From positions 56,835 to 120,834 of the forward strand of contig JAUNUR010000001.1 of the NCBI GenBank assembly GCA_030538085.1: DNA of 64,000 bases, given 5' to 3'. This DNA is from Pseudomonadota bacterium (GTDB lineage Bacteria > Pseudomonadota > Gammaproteobacteria > Burkholderiales > Burkholderiaceae_C). Within the stretch, counting starts at the first letter, position 1, and each line of letters starts with the position of its first letter. Positions 18,735 to 31,540 of this stretch are shown here, piece after piece. The notes beneath the pieces are model-generated. The model saw only the letters and a list, made by a program, of their open reading frames with translations, did not search any database and was not told the origin of the DNA. The translations under genes were made by a program, and so were the position numbers.

Positions 18735-18757
18735 GCCCGCGCGTGCGCGGGCTTTTT
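18735..18757 (+). terminator. Rho-independent terminator of lipoprotein 3
   Basis: GCCCGCGCGTGCGCGGGC followed by TTTTT, ending ten bases before the convergent recG stop. Confidence 0.85.
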
Positions 18758-18766
18758 CGTGCCCAC

Positions 18767-20968
<2,202 letters not shown>

Positions 20969-21029
20969 GCAAGACGGCGGGGCGAGTCAAGAAAATGCAG
21001 GCGCCGCGTGGACAAACGCCGCGCGGCCA

Positions 21030-21194
21030 GTGTGCTGTCCCGTCGATAGTTGCATGAATTGAAATGGATGCATCCGCCCGCGGGGCAAGGCGCAAAACAC
21101 AGCGATACCGAGTGGTATCGCGAGGCGTTTGCAACGCCGCCATGCGGGCGAAGGCACGGTTTTTCACAGGCAAGTTATTTGAGGGACAGCACAC
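21030..21194. mobile_element. 165-bp MITE-like element, family 3
   Basis: Perfect 12-bp terminal inverted repeats GTGTGCTGTCCC / GGGACAGCACAC bound a non-coding body containing CGATACCGAGTGGTATCG, itself a palindrome. It lies between the divergent recG and GNAT genes. A lone GTGTGCTGTCC end is found at 63783-63793. No clear target-site duplication was found. Confidence 0.75.
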
Positions 21195-21334
21195 ACCAAG
21201 GGATGGTTGCGAGAACGCCGGATACCCACGTTACGCAGCAGACCACCAAAAAATTGACAGTCTACAAACAAGGCGGCGCCTGGGCCGGCGGCGCACGGCG
21301 ATAATTCTTTCGGTTACGCCTGCAATGCTGTCAC

Positions 21335-22057
21335 ATGTCTTCGCCCCCACCAGAAAAACACTGTCCCCCTGAACTCATCAACGCCTGGCGGACACAGGGA
21401 TTCGAGCCGCTGCAGCACGGCGAACTGGCCGCCGCGGCCGAGATGATGGCCAGCGCCTTCGAGGCCGACCCGCTCATGGCCGAGCTGTTGCCCGATACGC
21501 GGCGCCCCGCCCGCGCGCACAAGCTGCTGCGCTTCTACCGCATCCAGTTGCGCATCTTCAACGACAAGGGCGTCTGCGTGGCCGCGCGCCGGGGGCAGCA
21601 ACTGCAGGCCGTGCTGGCGTTTCTGCCGCCGCGCCGCGTGCTCACGCTGAGCGACGAGGTACTCAATGGCGGCCTGGCGCTGCTGCCGCTGCTGGGCTGG
21701 CACTTGCCCGCGGCGCTGGACGTGCAAAGCCGCGCCTCCACGCTGCGCCAGCGGCACGGGCCGGGCGCGTGGTACACCGCCTTGGCCGCCGTAGCGCCGG
21801 CGGCGCAAAAACAGGGCTGGCTGCGCCGCGGCATGGCCCCGGTGCTGACACATGCGGAGCAAACCGGCGTCGGCATGTACCTGGAAACACAGAACCCGAC
21901 CAACGTGACCGTCTACCAGCGGATGGGCCTGCATCTGCAGGAAACCGCGCCGCTGGGCCGGCTGCCCCACCTGGCCCACCACGCCATGCGCACGCCCGAG
22001 GCCGCGCCACGCCCACACGCCAGCCCGGCCAGCCCACCGGCCCCGGCCCAGCGCTGA
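21335..22057 (+). CDS. GNAT-family N-acetyltransferase
   Basis: A 240-residue protein with a GNAT fold: an N-terminal substrate-facing region (MMASAFEADPLMAELLP), a central strand QAVLAFLPP, then LAAVAPAAQKQGWLRRGMAP in the position of the acetyl-CoA loop (a relaxed version of RxxGxG/A), and the final YLETQNPTNVTVYQRMGLHL typical of GNAT enzymes. The C-terminal 25 residues are Pro/Ala-rich and probably disordered. The substrate is unknown. The downstream queA starts 76 bases later. Confidence 0.75.
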   Translation: MSSPPPEKHCPPELINAWRTQGFEPLQHGELAAAAEMMASAFEADPLMAELLPDTRRPARAHKLLRFYRIQLRIFNDKGVCVAARRGQQLQAVLAFLPPRRVLTLSDEVLNGGLALLPLLGWHLPAALDVQSRASTLRQRHGPGAWYTALAAVAPAAQKQGWLRRGMAPVLTHAEQTGVGMYLETQNPTNVTVYQRMGLHLQETAPLGRLPHLAHHAMRTPEAAPRPHASPASPPAPAQR

Positions 22058-22132
22058 AAACCTCGCGCGGCGGCGCCCGTGCGCCGGCGTGACGCAGAAT
22101 GCGTGGGCCGCCGCCGCGCTTGTACTCTCCGC

Positions 22133-24357
<2,225 letters not shown>

Positions 24358-24399
24358 GAGGCATCCCTTCCACAGCCCCGCTTGCGGCATGATCACGCG

Positions 24400-25860
24400 A
24401 TGCGCTTTTCAGCCCTTGATTTCCTCCCGTGTACTGCCCGCGCACGGGTGTCCGCCAGGTCATTCCTGGTGGCACTGTTCGCCACCGCGCTGCTGCCAGC
24501 GGCACCCGCCCACGCGCAGGAAAGCGCCGCCGAGCTGCTGGGCGCGCTGAAGGCGCGCGTGACGGCCAGCGCTCCGGCCTCGGAAGCGCCAGCGGCCAAC
24601 CCACGGCTGGTACGGCAAGCAGCGCAGGCAACGCAAAAGGACGACGAGCGCATCCTGGCCGAAGTCACCGCGCGGCTGGAACGCAACGCCACCTTTCGCG
24701 CCATCCGGCCATCGGTGCAGGCGGGCGTGGCCACGCTGGATGGCACCGTGCCCGACAACGAGGCACGCCAGCTGGCCGCCAAGGTGGTGGGTGCCGTCAA
24801 CGGCGTGGTGGCGGTGGAGAACAACCTGGGCCTGGCCGCCGACTTCGGCGCGCGCCTGCGCGAAACCTGGGAGCTGCTGAAAGACCGCGCCGCGCGCGGC
24901 GTGGCCGCCATACCGTTGCTCATCACGGCCTTCATCGTCGTGCTGGCGATGCACTGGCTGGGCGGCTGGCTGGCCCGGCATCTGCACGTGGTGCGGCTCG
25001 ACAGCCACAACCCGTTCCTGGGCACCATGATCCGGCGCGGCGTGCGCGCCACGTTCCTGGTCATCGGCCTGCTGATCGCACTCGATCTGCTGGGCGCCAC
25101 GGCGCTCGTCACGGCCGTGCTCGGCTCGGCCGGCGTGGTGGGCATCGTGCTGGGGTTCGCCTTCCGCGACATGGCCGAGAACTATCTCTCGGGCATCCTG
25201 CTCAGCATCAAGCGCCCGTTCGAGCCGCGCGACCACGTGCGCATCGACGCGCACGAGGGCCGCGTGGTGTCGCTGTCCACCCGCAGCACGGTGCTGATGA
25301 CGCTGGACGGCAACGAACTGCGCCTGCCCAACGCCACCGTGTTCAAGGCCGTGGTCCTGAACTTCACGCACAACCCGCGCCGGCGCTTCAACTTCTCGCT
25401 GGTGGTGGGCGGCGGCGAGGACCTGCAGGCCGCTCAGGACGTGGGCGTGACCACGCTGGCCGCCATGACCGGCGTGCTGGCCGACCCCGGCCCCAGCGCC
25501 ACGGTGGACACCATCGTCGACTCCATCGCCACTCTCAGCTTCTTCGCCTGGGTCGACCAGCGCGAATCCGATTTCGGCAAGGTCCGCAGCGAAGCCATCC
25601 GCCTGGTGCGCCAGGCGCTGGCCCAGGCCTGCATCGAGCCGCCAGCACCGGTGCAGCGCGTGCAACTGATCGGGGCCGCGCCTGCAGTGGACGCCCCCGT
25701 GGCCCCAGCCGCGCCCGAGGCCGTCGACCATGCGGCGCTGGCGCGCACGCAGGCCGACGTCTCACCCAGCACCGAGCTGGACGAGCAGCTCAGCCAGGAG
25801 CGCGCCCGCAAGGCCGATCAGGACATGCTGCGATTGCCCGTTGGCAGCCGAGGTGAGTAA
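24400..25860 (+). CDS. MscS-type mechanosensitive channel with BON domain
   Basis: An approximately 486-residue membrane protein. It has a signal peptide ending around AHAQ, a periplasmic BON-like domain (about 80-145, with GVATLDGTVPDNEARQLAAK and GVVAVENNL), then membrane helices (about 165-260) and an MscS core: VLGSAGVVGIVLGFAFRDMA lining the pore and SIKRPFEPRDHVRI, GRVVSLSTRSTVL and DGNELRLPNATVF in the beta domain. It would open on membrane tension or conduct ions. The start is uncertain (24382 or 24400). The C-terminal 60 residues are Ala/Pro-rich. The stop codon overlaps the 5-bp duplication made by the adjacent MITE-like element. Confidence 0.85.
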   Translation: MRFSALDFLPCTARARVSARSFLVALFATALLPAAPAHAQESAAELLGALKARVTASAPASEAPAANPRLVRQAAQATQKDDERILAEVTARLERNATFRAIRPSVQAGVATLDGTVPDNEARQLAAKVVGAVNGVVAVENNLGLAADFGARLRETWELLKDRAARGVAAIPLLITAFIVVLAMHWLGGWLARHLHVVRLDSHNPFLGTMIRRGVRATFLVIGLLIALDLLGATALVTAVLGSAGVVGIVLGFAFRDMAENYLSGILLSIKRPFEPRDHVRIDAHEGRVVSLSTRSTVLMTLDGNELRLPNATVFKAVVLNFTHNPRRRFNFSLVVGGGEDLQAAQDVGVTTLAAMTGVLADPGPSATVDTIVDSIATLSFFAWVDQRESDFGKVRSEAIRLVRQALAQACIEPPAPVQRVQLIGAAPAVDAPVAPAAPEAVDHAALARTQADVSPSTELDEQLSQERARKADQDMLRLPVGSRGE

Positions 25861-25861
25861 A

Positions 25862-26095
25862 CCTAGAAACGGCAGTTGACCGCTCGCCATCCTTGGACAA
25901 CCCGCATGAGCGCTGACTTTCACGGCTTCGATCACGTTCACCTGGTGGGTGAGCGCGCTATGCACCCGATCGCACCGCGCTGGCCGCGCCATGCCGCGTT
26001 GCTCGTCCTTGCAGGCACGAGCCTGCCGCGTCCTCGCGCCTTGCCTGGCACGCCCATCACGGCACGCTCGGGCGCATCCAACTACCGTTTCTAGG
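25862..26095. mobile_element. 234-bp MITE-like element, family 2 (complete copy)
   Basis: Terminal inverted repeats CCTAGAAACGGCAGTTG / CAACTACCGTTTCTAGG (one mismatch) bound a non-coding body. GTAAA lies directly on both sides (25857-25861 and 26096-26100), which fits a 5-bp target-site duplication. A second copy begins at 63812, and a right-end remnant is at 2491-2559. No transposase is encoded. Confidence 0.88.
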
Positions 26096-26121
26096 GTAAA
26101 ACCAAAACGGATTTCCCCCCA

Positions 26122-26925
26122 TCAGCCATTGACATGCTGCACGCCAGCGCCTGCGGTCAGGCGCTGCAACCATTGCAGCACCGAGTCGGCTGTCACGGTG
26201 TCAATGCGGTCTGCAAAGCGTTGCGCGGAAGGGTGGTCATCAAAAGCAACGTTGCCCGCCGTGATGCGTCCGCCCAGCCGCGTGAGCGCGCCAATGCGCA
26301 GCGTGGCCGGCCGGTAGTCCTTCAGTCGCAGCCAGGCCTGCGCCTGTTCGCGCCGCACCGCGGTCGGTTCGGCCGCCAGCGCCAGGGTCTCGATAGCCCA
26401 CTGGTTGCTCTGCTGGTAGCGCGTGCCCCAGGCATAGCTGACCATGTTGTAGCGGCGCTCGTGCAAGGCACCGGCATGCTGGTTGTCTTGCAGCAATGTC
26501 CATAGCGCATCCTGCAGCTCCGGCGTTGGCGCCAGCCAGGCCGCCTCGTAGCGCCAGAGATCGTCCAGAAAGAACTCGCCCAGCCCCTGACGCGAGATGA
26601 TGGATTGGTCGCTGCCGCACTCGTTGAGCTTGTGCACCACGCGCCAAGGCCCTTCCGGTGTCTTGTACGCCCAGCCGACGTGCGAGAAGTGCTGACCGTA
26701 CTTGCTCAAGTCCTGCCCGGCGCGCGCCAGCAGCACCACGCGCGTACCGCTTTGCGTGTGGGCGGCGTCCAGCGCCGCGGCGGTGCGCTGCGCCAGATTC
26801 ATGCCGCGCTCGATAACGTTCGGCGAGGGCTTGGCCGCGTCGCAGCGTTGACCGGCCTTGACCGCCGTGGCGGTCGCCAGCAGCGCACCCGCCGCCATCA
26901 GGATGTGGGTGAATCGAAAGGTCAT
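26122..26925 (-). CDS. DUF2145-family secreted protein
   Basis: A 267-residue protein with a signal peptide (about residues 1-24, ending VKAG) and the DUF2145 features QSGTRVVLLARAGQDLSKYG, FSHVGWAYK, WRVVHKLNECGSDQS and GLGEFFLDDLWRYEAAW. The invariant-looking Cys and His residues are reminiscent of NlpC/P60-like cysteine hydrolases, but no catalytic role is shown. It follows, 19 bases downstream on the same strand, a second secreted protein, and the two are probably cotranscribed. Function is unknown. Confidence 0.8.
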   Translation of the reverse strand: MTFRFTHILMAAGALLATATAVKAGQRCDAAKPSPNVIERGMNLAQRTAAALDAAHTQSGTRVVLLARAGQDLSKYGQHFSHVGWAYKTPEGPWRVVHKLNECGSDQSIISRQGLGEFFLDDLWRYEAAWLAPTPELQDALWTLLQDNQHAGALHERRYNMVSYAWGTRYQQSNQWAIETLALAAEPTAVRREQAQAWLRLKDYRPATLRIGALTRLGGRITAGNVAFDDHPSAQRFADRIDTVTADSVLQWLQRLTAGAGVQHVNG

Positions 26926-26944
26926 GGTCGTCGCGCCTGCTGGA

Positions 26945-27415
26945 TCAAAGGATTTTTTCGTTGTGAAGCAATGCGTGGCCGATGGCGTTGGGGATGAAGC
27001 ACAGCACCTCGCCCGCCGCCGACAGAATGACGCCGCTGGCGATCACCGTCGTCGTCACCGTATTGCCCGCCGACAGCGCCAAGCCGCTTACCGCGGAGGC
27101 GCCCAGTTCAACGCTGGCCGTGGCCGCATCGCTGGCGCGCTCCAGCACGATGACGGTGCCGTGCGCCGACGCCTCCACAGCCTTGACGGTCAACACCGCG
27201 CCGCTCACCGCCAGCGCCGCCGGAACAGCCACCATCGCGCTGGCGGCCGTGTCAGCCACCGACGCGGCGCCAACCACCGAGGCCACCGGCAGCATCGACA
27301 GCCCCACCGAGACCTCGCTTTGCGCCTGCGCGGTGACCGCGGTCAGCACGGCGCTGGCGCACAGCACGGCTGCGGTGGTGCGGCGCAGGTGTTGCATCAA
27401 GTTTTCATCCGACAT
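26945..27415 (-). CDS. Secreted hypothetical protein paired with DUF2145
   Basis: A 156-residue protein with a signal peptide ending TAQAQ (about residue 32) and a long low-complexity stretch rich in Ala, Val, Ser and Gly (about 35-140), lacking aromatic residues until the C-terminal CFIPNAIGHALLHNEKIL. AGGAG lies six bases before the ATG at 27415. The composition suggests a beta-rich or membrane-associated exported protein. No family is recognised beyond its position next to the DUF2145 gene. Confidence 0.65.
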   Translation of the reverse strand: MSDENLMQHLRRTTAAVLCASAVLTAVTAQAQSEVSVGLSMLPVASVVGAASVADTAASAMVAVPAALAVSGAVLTVKAVEASAHGTVIVLERASDAATASVELGASAVSGLALSAGNTVTTTVIASGVILSAAGEVLCFIPNAIGHALLHNEKIL

Positions 27416-27702
27416 GGTTTGCTCCTGATTGAGTCGCTTGAGTCATTGCCCGCCAGTGATGTGCCATCCTGACGAGCTGATTTTTGAAGCTGGCTCCAGC
27501 TTCAAATGGCGATTTGCCAGGTCGGCGTACCAGGGAGCGGAAGTATGAGCACGCGACCCACGAACAACACACCAATGCTGCCGAGTGGCATGACAGCACC
27601 CGACAGGTATTTTTTAAAGATACTTTTCAGCCGCCGCAAGGCCGTGGCAGGCTCGCCATCGGCAGCGATTCCATCCACTGCTCAGCGCAATCGCCCGCCC
27701 AG

Positions 27703-28599
27703 TCAATCAAAGCGGAATGCCGAGATGTCGACCGCCATCACGTGGTCGGTAAACACCTTGGCGCCACGGCCTTCGCCCGCCGCGCCGGCCACCACGTGCA
27801 ACGGCAGCAGGTGCTCCTCGGCGCGCGGCGGGTGGCTCAGGCGGCCGGCCGGGCCGGCGGCGGTGTCCCAGGCGACCAGGCGTGCGTTGCGCTCGGCGGC
27901 CGGCAGCGCCACTGTCTCGCCCAGCCAGCGGTCGAACTCGGCCGCCACGGGCGTGGAGCGCGCGTCACCGTAGCCGCGCATGTTGTGGTAACTCATGCCG
28001 CTGCCGACGATCAGCACGCCTTCGTCGCGCAGCGGCGCCAACGCCTGCCCGAGCCGGATGTGCGCCGCCGCATCCAGGCTTTGCAGCAATGACAACTGCA
28101 GCACCGGCACATCGGCGTCGGGGAAGGCCACTTTCAGCGGGATGAACACGCCATGGTCCCAGCCGCGCGCGGCATCCTGCGCCACCGGCAGACCTGTATC
28201 GGACAAAAGCTGCTGCACACGCACCGCCACCTCGGGCGCGCCGGGCGCGGGGTAGCGCAGTTCGTAGGTGTGCGGCGGAAAGCCGTGATAGTCGAAGATC
28301 AGTCCGGGTTGCACGGTCGCGCCCAGCGTGGCCTGGGGCGCCAGCCAGTGGCCGGAGATCAGCAAAATCGCCTTTGGCGTGGCCGGCAGGCTGGCTGGAA
28401 TGCCGCGCAGAAAGGCGGCGGTGGCGTCCCAGGCGTCCTTCGGATTCCAGTCCATGAAAAAGCACGGCCCGGCACCGTGGGAGATGAACAGCGTGGGCTG
28501 TCTGGCAGCGGTGGGATACGTGGTGTTCAAGCTCATGATGGGCAAGTTTGCGCTCACAGCCTGCTCGCGCAAGCCGGGGATTTTCACGATGGCATTCAA
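27703..28599 (-). CDS. DODA-type extradiol aromatic ring-opening dioxygenase
   Basis: A 298-residue protein of the YgiD/4,5-DOPA-dioxygenase family (class III LigB-like extradiol dioxygenases using non-haem metal). The histidines expected to bind metal are seen in LFISHGAG, ILLISGHW and GWDHGVFIPL, with a further His in VGSGMSYHNMRGYG. The start at 28599 has an AAGG upstream; ATG 28536 (21 codons in) gives a length closer to YgiD and is a real alternative. The substrate is probably a catechol, not determined. The upstream gap contains repeat copy C. Confidence 0.85.
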   Translation of the reverse strand: MNAIVKIPGLREQAVSANLPIMSLNTTYPTAARQPTLFISHGAGPCFFMDWNPKDAWDATAAFLRGIPASLPATPKAILLISGHWLAPQATLGATVQPGLIFDYHGFPPHTYELRYPAPGAPEVAVRVQQLLSDTGLPVAQDAARGWDHGVFIPLKVAFPDADVPVLQLSLLQSLDAAAHIRLGQALAPLRDEGVLIVGSGMSYHNMRGYGDARSTPVAAEFDRWLGETVALPAAERNARLVAWDTAAGPAGRLSHPPRAEEHLLPLHVVAGAAGEGRGAKVFTDHVMAVDISAFRFD

Positions 28600-28649
28600 A
28601 AACCTTGAACCCGAGAACCCGTCCTCAAAGTCGCTGCGCCACGCTCACT

Positions 28650-28859
28650 TATTGAGAGTTTCGTAATTCAGGACAAGCCTATGTCATGCCTTCACCTCAT
28701 CCCGTCATTGCGGCGAAGGCCGCAATCCACACGGTGTCCGCAGGTCAACACCGTGTCAAGGTGACGCCCCATGGATTGCGGCCTTCGCCGCAATGACGAG
28801 GGGATGTGAGGGGATTTTTCTGATGGCCCGCGTTGTCGTGATTTTTGAAAATATCAATA
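28650..28859 (-). repeat. Palindromic repeat family 1, copy C (complete)
   Basis: A 210-bp copy with both ends: TATTGAGAGTTTCGTAATTC at the left and ATTTTTGAAAATATCAATA at the right, preceded by the TCTGATGGCCCGCGTTGTCG segment. The core has facing arms TCATTGCGGCGAAGGCCGCA / TGCGGCCTTCGCCGCAATGA. The outermost TA dinucleotides would fit a TA target duplication. Confidence 0.88.
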
Positions 28860-28956
28860 GTCACCATGACCCTGTTGCCCGTAGGGCGCGCCTTGCACGC
28901 GGTGTATTGGCGTCGCATCATGCTTGGCGTCCGCCCCAGGCGACGAGGAGAACACC

Positions 28957-29382
28957 ATGACCAGCAACGCCCCCGATACCGCGCCTTATCAGCACATCCT
29001 GACCCACACGCCCGATGCACTGATCTTTGCCGACGTGCGGGGGCTCATCCGCGTGTGGAACCCCGGCGCCGAAGCCGTGTTCGGCTTCAGCGCCGCCGAA
29101 GCGCTGGGCCAGAGTCTTGACCTGATCATTCCCGAACGCCTGCGCGCGGCCCACTGGAAGGGCTTCCACCGCGCCATGGAGCGCGGCACCACCAGCCACG
29201 GCGCGGAAGTGCGCACCACCCGTGGCACGCACAAGGATGGCCGCAAGCTGTACGTGGACATGAGCTTCGGCGTGGTGAAGGATGACGGCGGCACCGTGCT
29301 GGGCTCGGTGGCGATGGCGCGGGACGTGACGGAGCGGCATCTGGCTGCCACCGCCTCACAGCCCCCGAAGACCGGCGCCTGA
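28957..29382 (+). CDS. Single-domain PAS protein
   Basis: A 141-residue protein that is almost entirely one PAS domain (about 10-125): HTPDALIFADVRGLIRVWNP, GAEAVFGFSAAEALGQSL, DLIIPERLRAAHWKGFH and a C-terminal SFGVVKDDGGTVLGSVAMAR. No kinase, cyclase or chemoreceptor domain follows, so it must act through a partner or as a stand-alone ligand binder. The His in RAAHWKGFH lies where FixL-like PAS domains carry the haem-ligating His, which makes haem or another small ligand possible but unproven. GAGGAG precedes ATG 28957. Confidence 0.8.
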   Translation: MTSNAPDTAPYQHILTHTPDALIFADVRGLIRVWNPGAEAVFGFSAAEALGQSLDLIIPERLRAAHWKGFHRAMERGTTSHGAEVRTTRGTHKDGRKLYVDMSFGVVKDDGGTVLGSVAMARDVTERHLAATASQPPKTGA

Positions 29383-29551
29383 CACCCCCCGCACCACACA
29401 GGCCGCGCGCCCTGCTGGCCGATCCTGGCCAAGCCACCACGGGCCAGCGACTGCACCGGCGCCTTCCTGAAGGACTGGCAGCGCCTCACGCATTCCGGCC
29501 AGCACGCATGCAGAACGATTTCAGTCCTGATGCACGCCGTGGCAAGACCTG

Positions 29552-31507
29552 CTACGTTGCCAGCAAGCCTCCCACCCTCTCCTGCAAACCCTGCGGCGAC
29601 ACCCGTGCCGCAGGCACCCCCTCACCCACATTCAACCCCACCCGGTTGAAGATGCCACGCCGGAACGGCCGCACCATGGCGCCTTCTTTCTCGATGCGGC
29701 TGAAGTACGAGCCCCACAGATTGGTCAGCGCCATCGGCACCACCGGCACGTGCAGGCCCTGGCTTTCGGCCTGCTCAAGAATCTTCATCACGCCGCCCTT
29801 GAAGGGCTGCAGCTGGCCGTCGCGGGTGATACCGCCTTCAGGAAAGATGCCCAGCAACTCGCCCTCGTGCAGCACCTGCACGGCCTGCTCGAACGCGCGC
29901 TGGTACGTCGCCGGGTCGTCCTGCTGCGGGGCGATGGGGATGCACTTGGCCAGTTTGAACAGCCAGCCCAGCACCGGCACCCTGAAGATGCGGTGATCCA
30001 TGATGAAGCGAATCGGGCGTGGGCTGGCGGCCATCAGCAGCACGGCATCGACAAAGCTGACGTGGTTGGCCACCAGCACCGCCGGGCCTTCGGCCGGAAT
30101 GTGTTCGTCGCCCCGCACCTGGTAGCGGTACACCAGCCGCGACAACACCCACGCGACGAAGCGCAACAAGTATTCAGGCACCAGCATGAAGATGTAGAAC
30201 GCCACCGCCGCGTTGGCCAGGCCGACGACCAGGAAAATTTGCGGAATGCTGAAACCGGCCTTGAGCAACAGCCCGGCGATGACGCTGCTGGCAATCATGA
30301 ACAGCGCATTCATGATGTTGTTGGCGGCGATGATGCGCGCACGGTGCGTGGGCGCGCTGCGCAACTGGATCAGCGCGTACATTGGCACGCTGTACAGCCC
30401 CGCGGACAGGCTGAGCAACAGCAGGTCGCCCATCACGCGCCAGTGCGCCGGCTGCGCCAGAAAACCGCTCAGCGTGTGTCCGGCATGCGCGGGCAAGCCC
30501 CGTGACGCAAAGTACAGATCGACCGAGAACACCGTCATGCCGATGGCGCCCAGCGGCACCAGACCGATCTCGACATGGCGGTGCGACAGCTTCTCGCACA
30601 GCAGCGAGCCCGTGCCGATGCCGATCGAGAACACCACCAGCAGCAACGACGCCACCTGCTCGTTGCCGTGCAGCACCTCCTTGGCGAAAGCCGGGAAGTT
30701 GGCCAGGAACACCGCGCCGAAGAACCACATCCACGAAATGCCCAGCAACGACCGGAACACCGCCAGTTGCTCGCCCGCCAGCCTGAGGTTGCGCCAGGTT
30801 TCGGTGATGGGGTTCCAGTTGACCACCAGATGCGGGTCGGTGGCCGGCGTGCGCGGAATGTAGTGGGCCGCCACGCGCCCGGCCACGGCCACGGCCATGC
30901 ACGCGAAGCCCACGTGGTGCGCCCCGATCTCGGGCACGGCGATGATCAGCCCTCCCACCACGTTGCCCAGCAGGATGGCGACGAAGGTGCCCATCTCCAC
31001 CATGCCGTTGCCTCCAGTCAGCTCGCGCTCGCCCAGGTGATAGGGCAGGTAGGCGAACTTGACCGGGCCGAACACGGTGGAATGCAAGCCCATCAGGAAA
31101 GTGCACAGCAGCAGCACCGGCACGTTCTTGTAGAAGAAGCCCAGCGCCGCGATGGCCATGATGACGATCTCCAGCCGCTTGACCCACACGATCATGGCGC
31201 GCTTGTCGTACTTGTCGGCCAGCTGGCCGCTGGTGGCCGAGAACAGCAGAAACGGCAGGATGAACAGCGCTCCGATCACCAGCCCCGCCATCGCCGGCTC
31301 CAGCCAGCTCACGCTGAGCTGGTAGGTCACCATCACGGTGAAGGCGAACTTGAACAGGTTGTCATTGGCCGCGCCGGCGAACTGCGTCCAGAAAAACGGC
31401 GCGAAGCGGCGCTGGCGCAGCAGCGCGAACTGGTTGGGCGCGGCCTGCCCGGTGGCCGGCGCGGGCACCGTTGCATCGGGCGCCAGGGCGCCGGGGGTAT
31501 GGCTCAT
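29552..31507 (-). CDS. Lysophospholipid MFS transporter fused to PlsC-type acyltransferase
   Basis: A 651-residue fusion. Residues about 25-430 are a 12-helix major facilitator domain like LplT, which flips lysophospholipids inward. Residues about 455-640 are a PlsC/Aas-type acyltransferase with NHVSFVDAVLL (the HX4D catalytic motif), FIMDHRIFRVP and FPEGGITRDG. Together they would import and re-acylate lysophospholipids, as separate LplT and Aas do in E. coli; the Aas acyl-ACP synthetase domain is absent here. GAGGAG precedes the ATG. A ceramidase-like gene is upstream on the same strand. Confidence 0.88.
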   Translation of the reverse strand: MSHTPGALAPDATVPAPATGQAAPNQFALLRQRRFAPFFWTQFAGAANDNLFKFAFTVMVTYQLSVSWLEPAMAGLVIGALFILPFLLFSATSGQLADKYDKRAMIVWVKRLEIVIMAIAALGFFYKNVPVLLLCTFLMGLHSTVFGPVKFAYLPYHLGERELTGGNGMVEMGTFVAILLGNVVGGLIIAVPEIGAHHVGFACMAVAVAGRVAAHYIPRTPATDPHLVVNWNPITETWRNLRLAGEQLAVFRSLLGISWMWFFGAVFLANFPAFAKEVLHGNEQVASLLLVVFSIGIGTGSLLCEKLSHRHVEIGLVPLGAIGMTVFSVDLYFASRGLPAHAGHTLSGFLAQPAHWRVMGDLLLLSLSAGLYSVPMYALIQLRSAPTHRARIIAANNIMNALFMIASSVIAGLLLKAGFSIPQIFLVVGLANAAVAFYIFMLVPEYLLRFVAWVLSRLVYRYQVRGDEHIPAEGPAVLVANHVSFVDAVLLMAASPRPIRFIMDHRIFRVPVLGWLFKLAKCIPIAPQQDDPATYQRAFEQAVQVLHEGELLGIFPEGGITRDGQLQPFKGGVMKILEQAESQGLHVPVVPMALTNLWGSYFSRIEKEGAMVRPFRRGIFNRVGLNVGEGVPAARVSPQGLQERVGGLLAT

Positions 31508-31540
31508 GGGGAACTCTCCTCGGTGAATGCTTTGCTTTTG

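Noticed and set aside
27405-27599. A 64-codon minus-strand ORF upstream of the DUF2145 partner
   Set aside because: Overlaps the real gene start region, lacks a ribosome binding site and shows no domain; the 27416-27702 gap appears non-coding.
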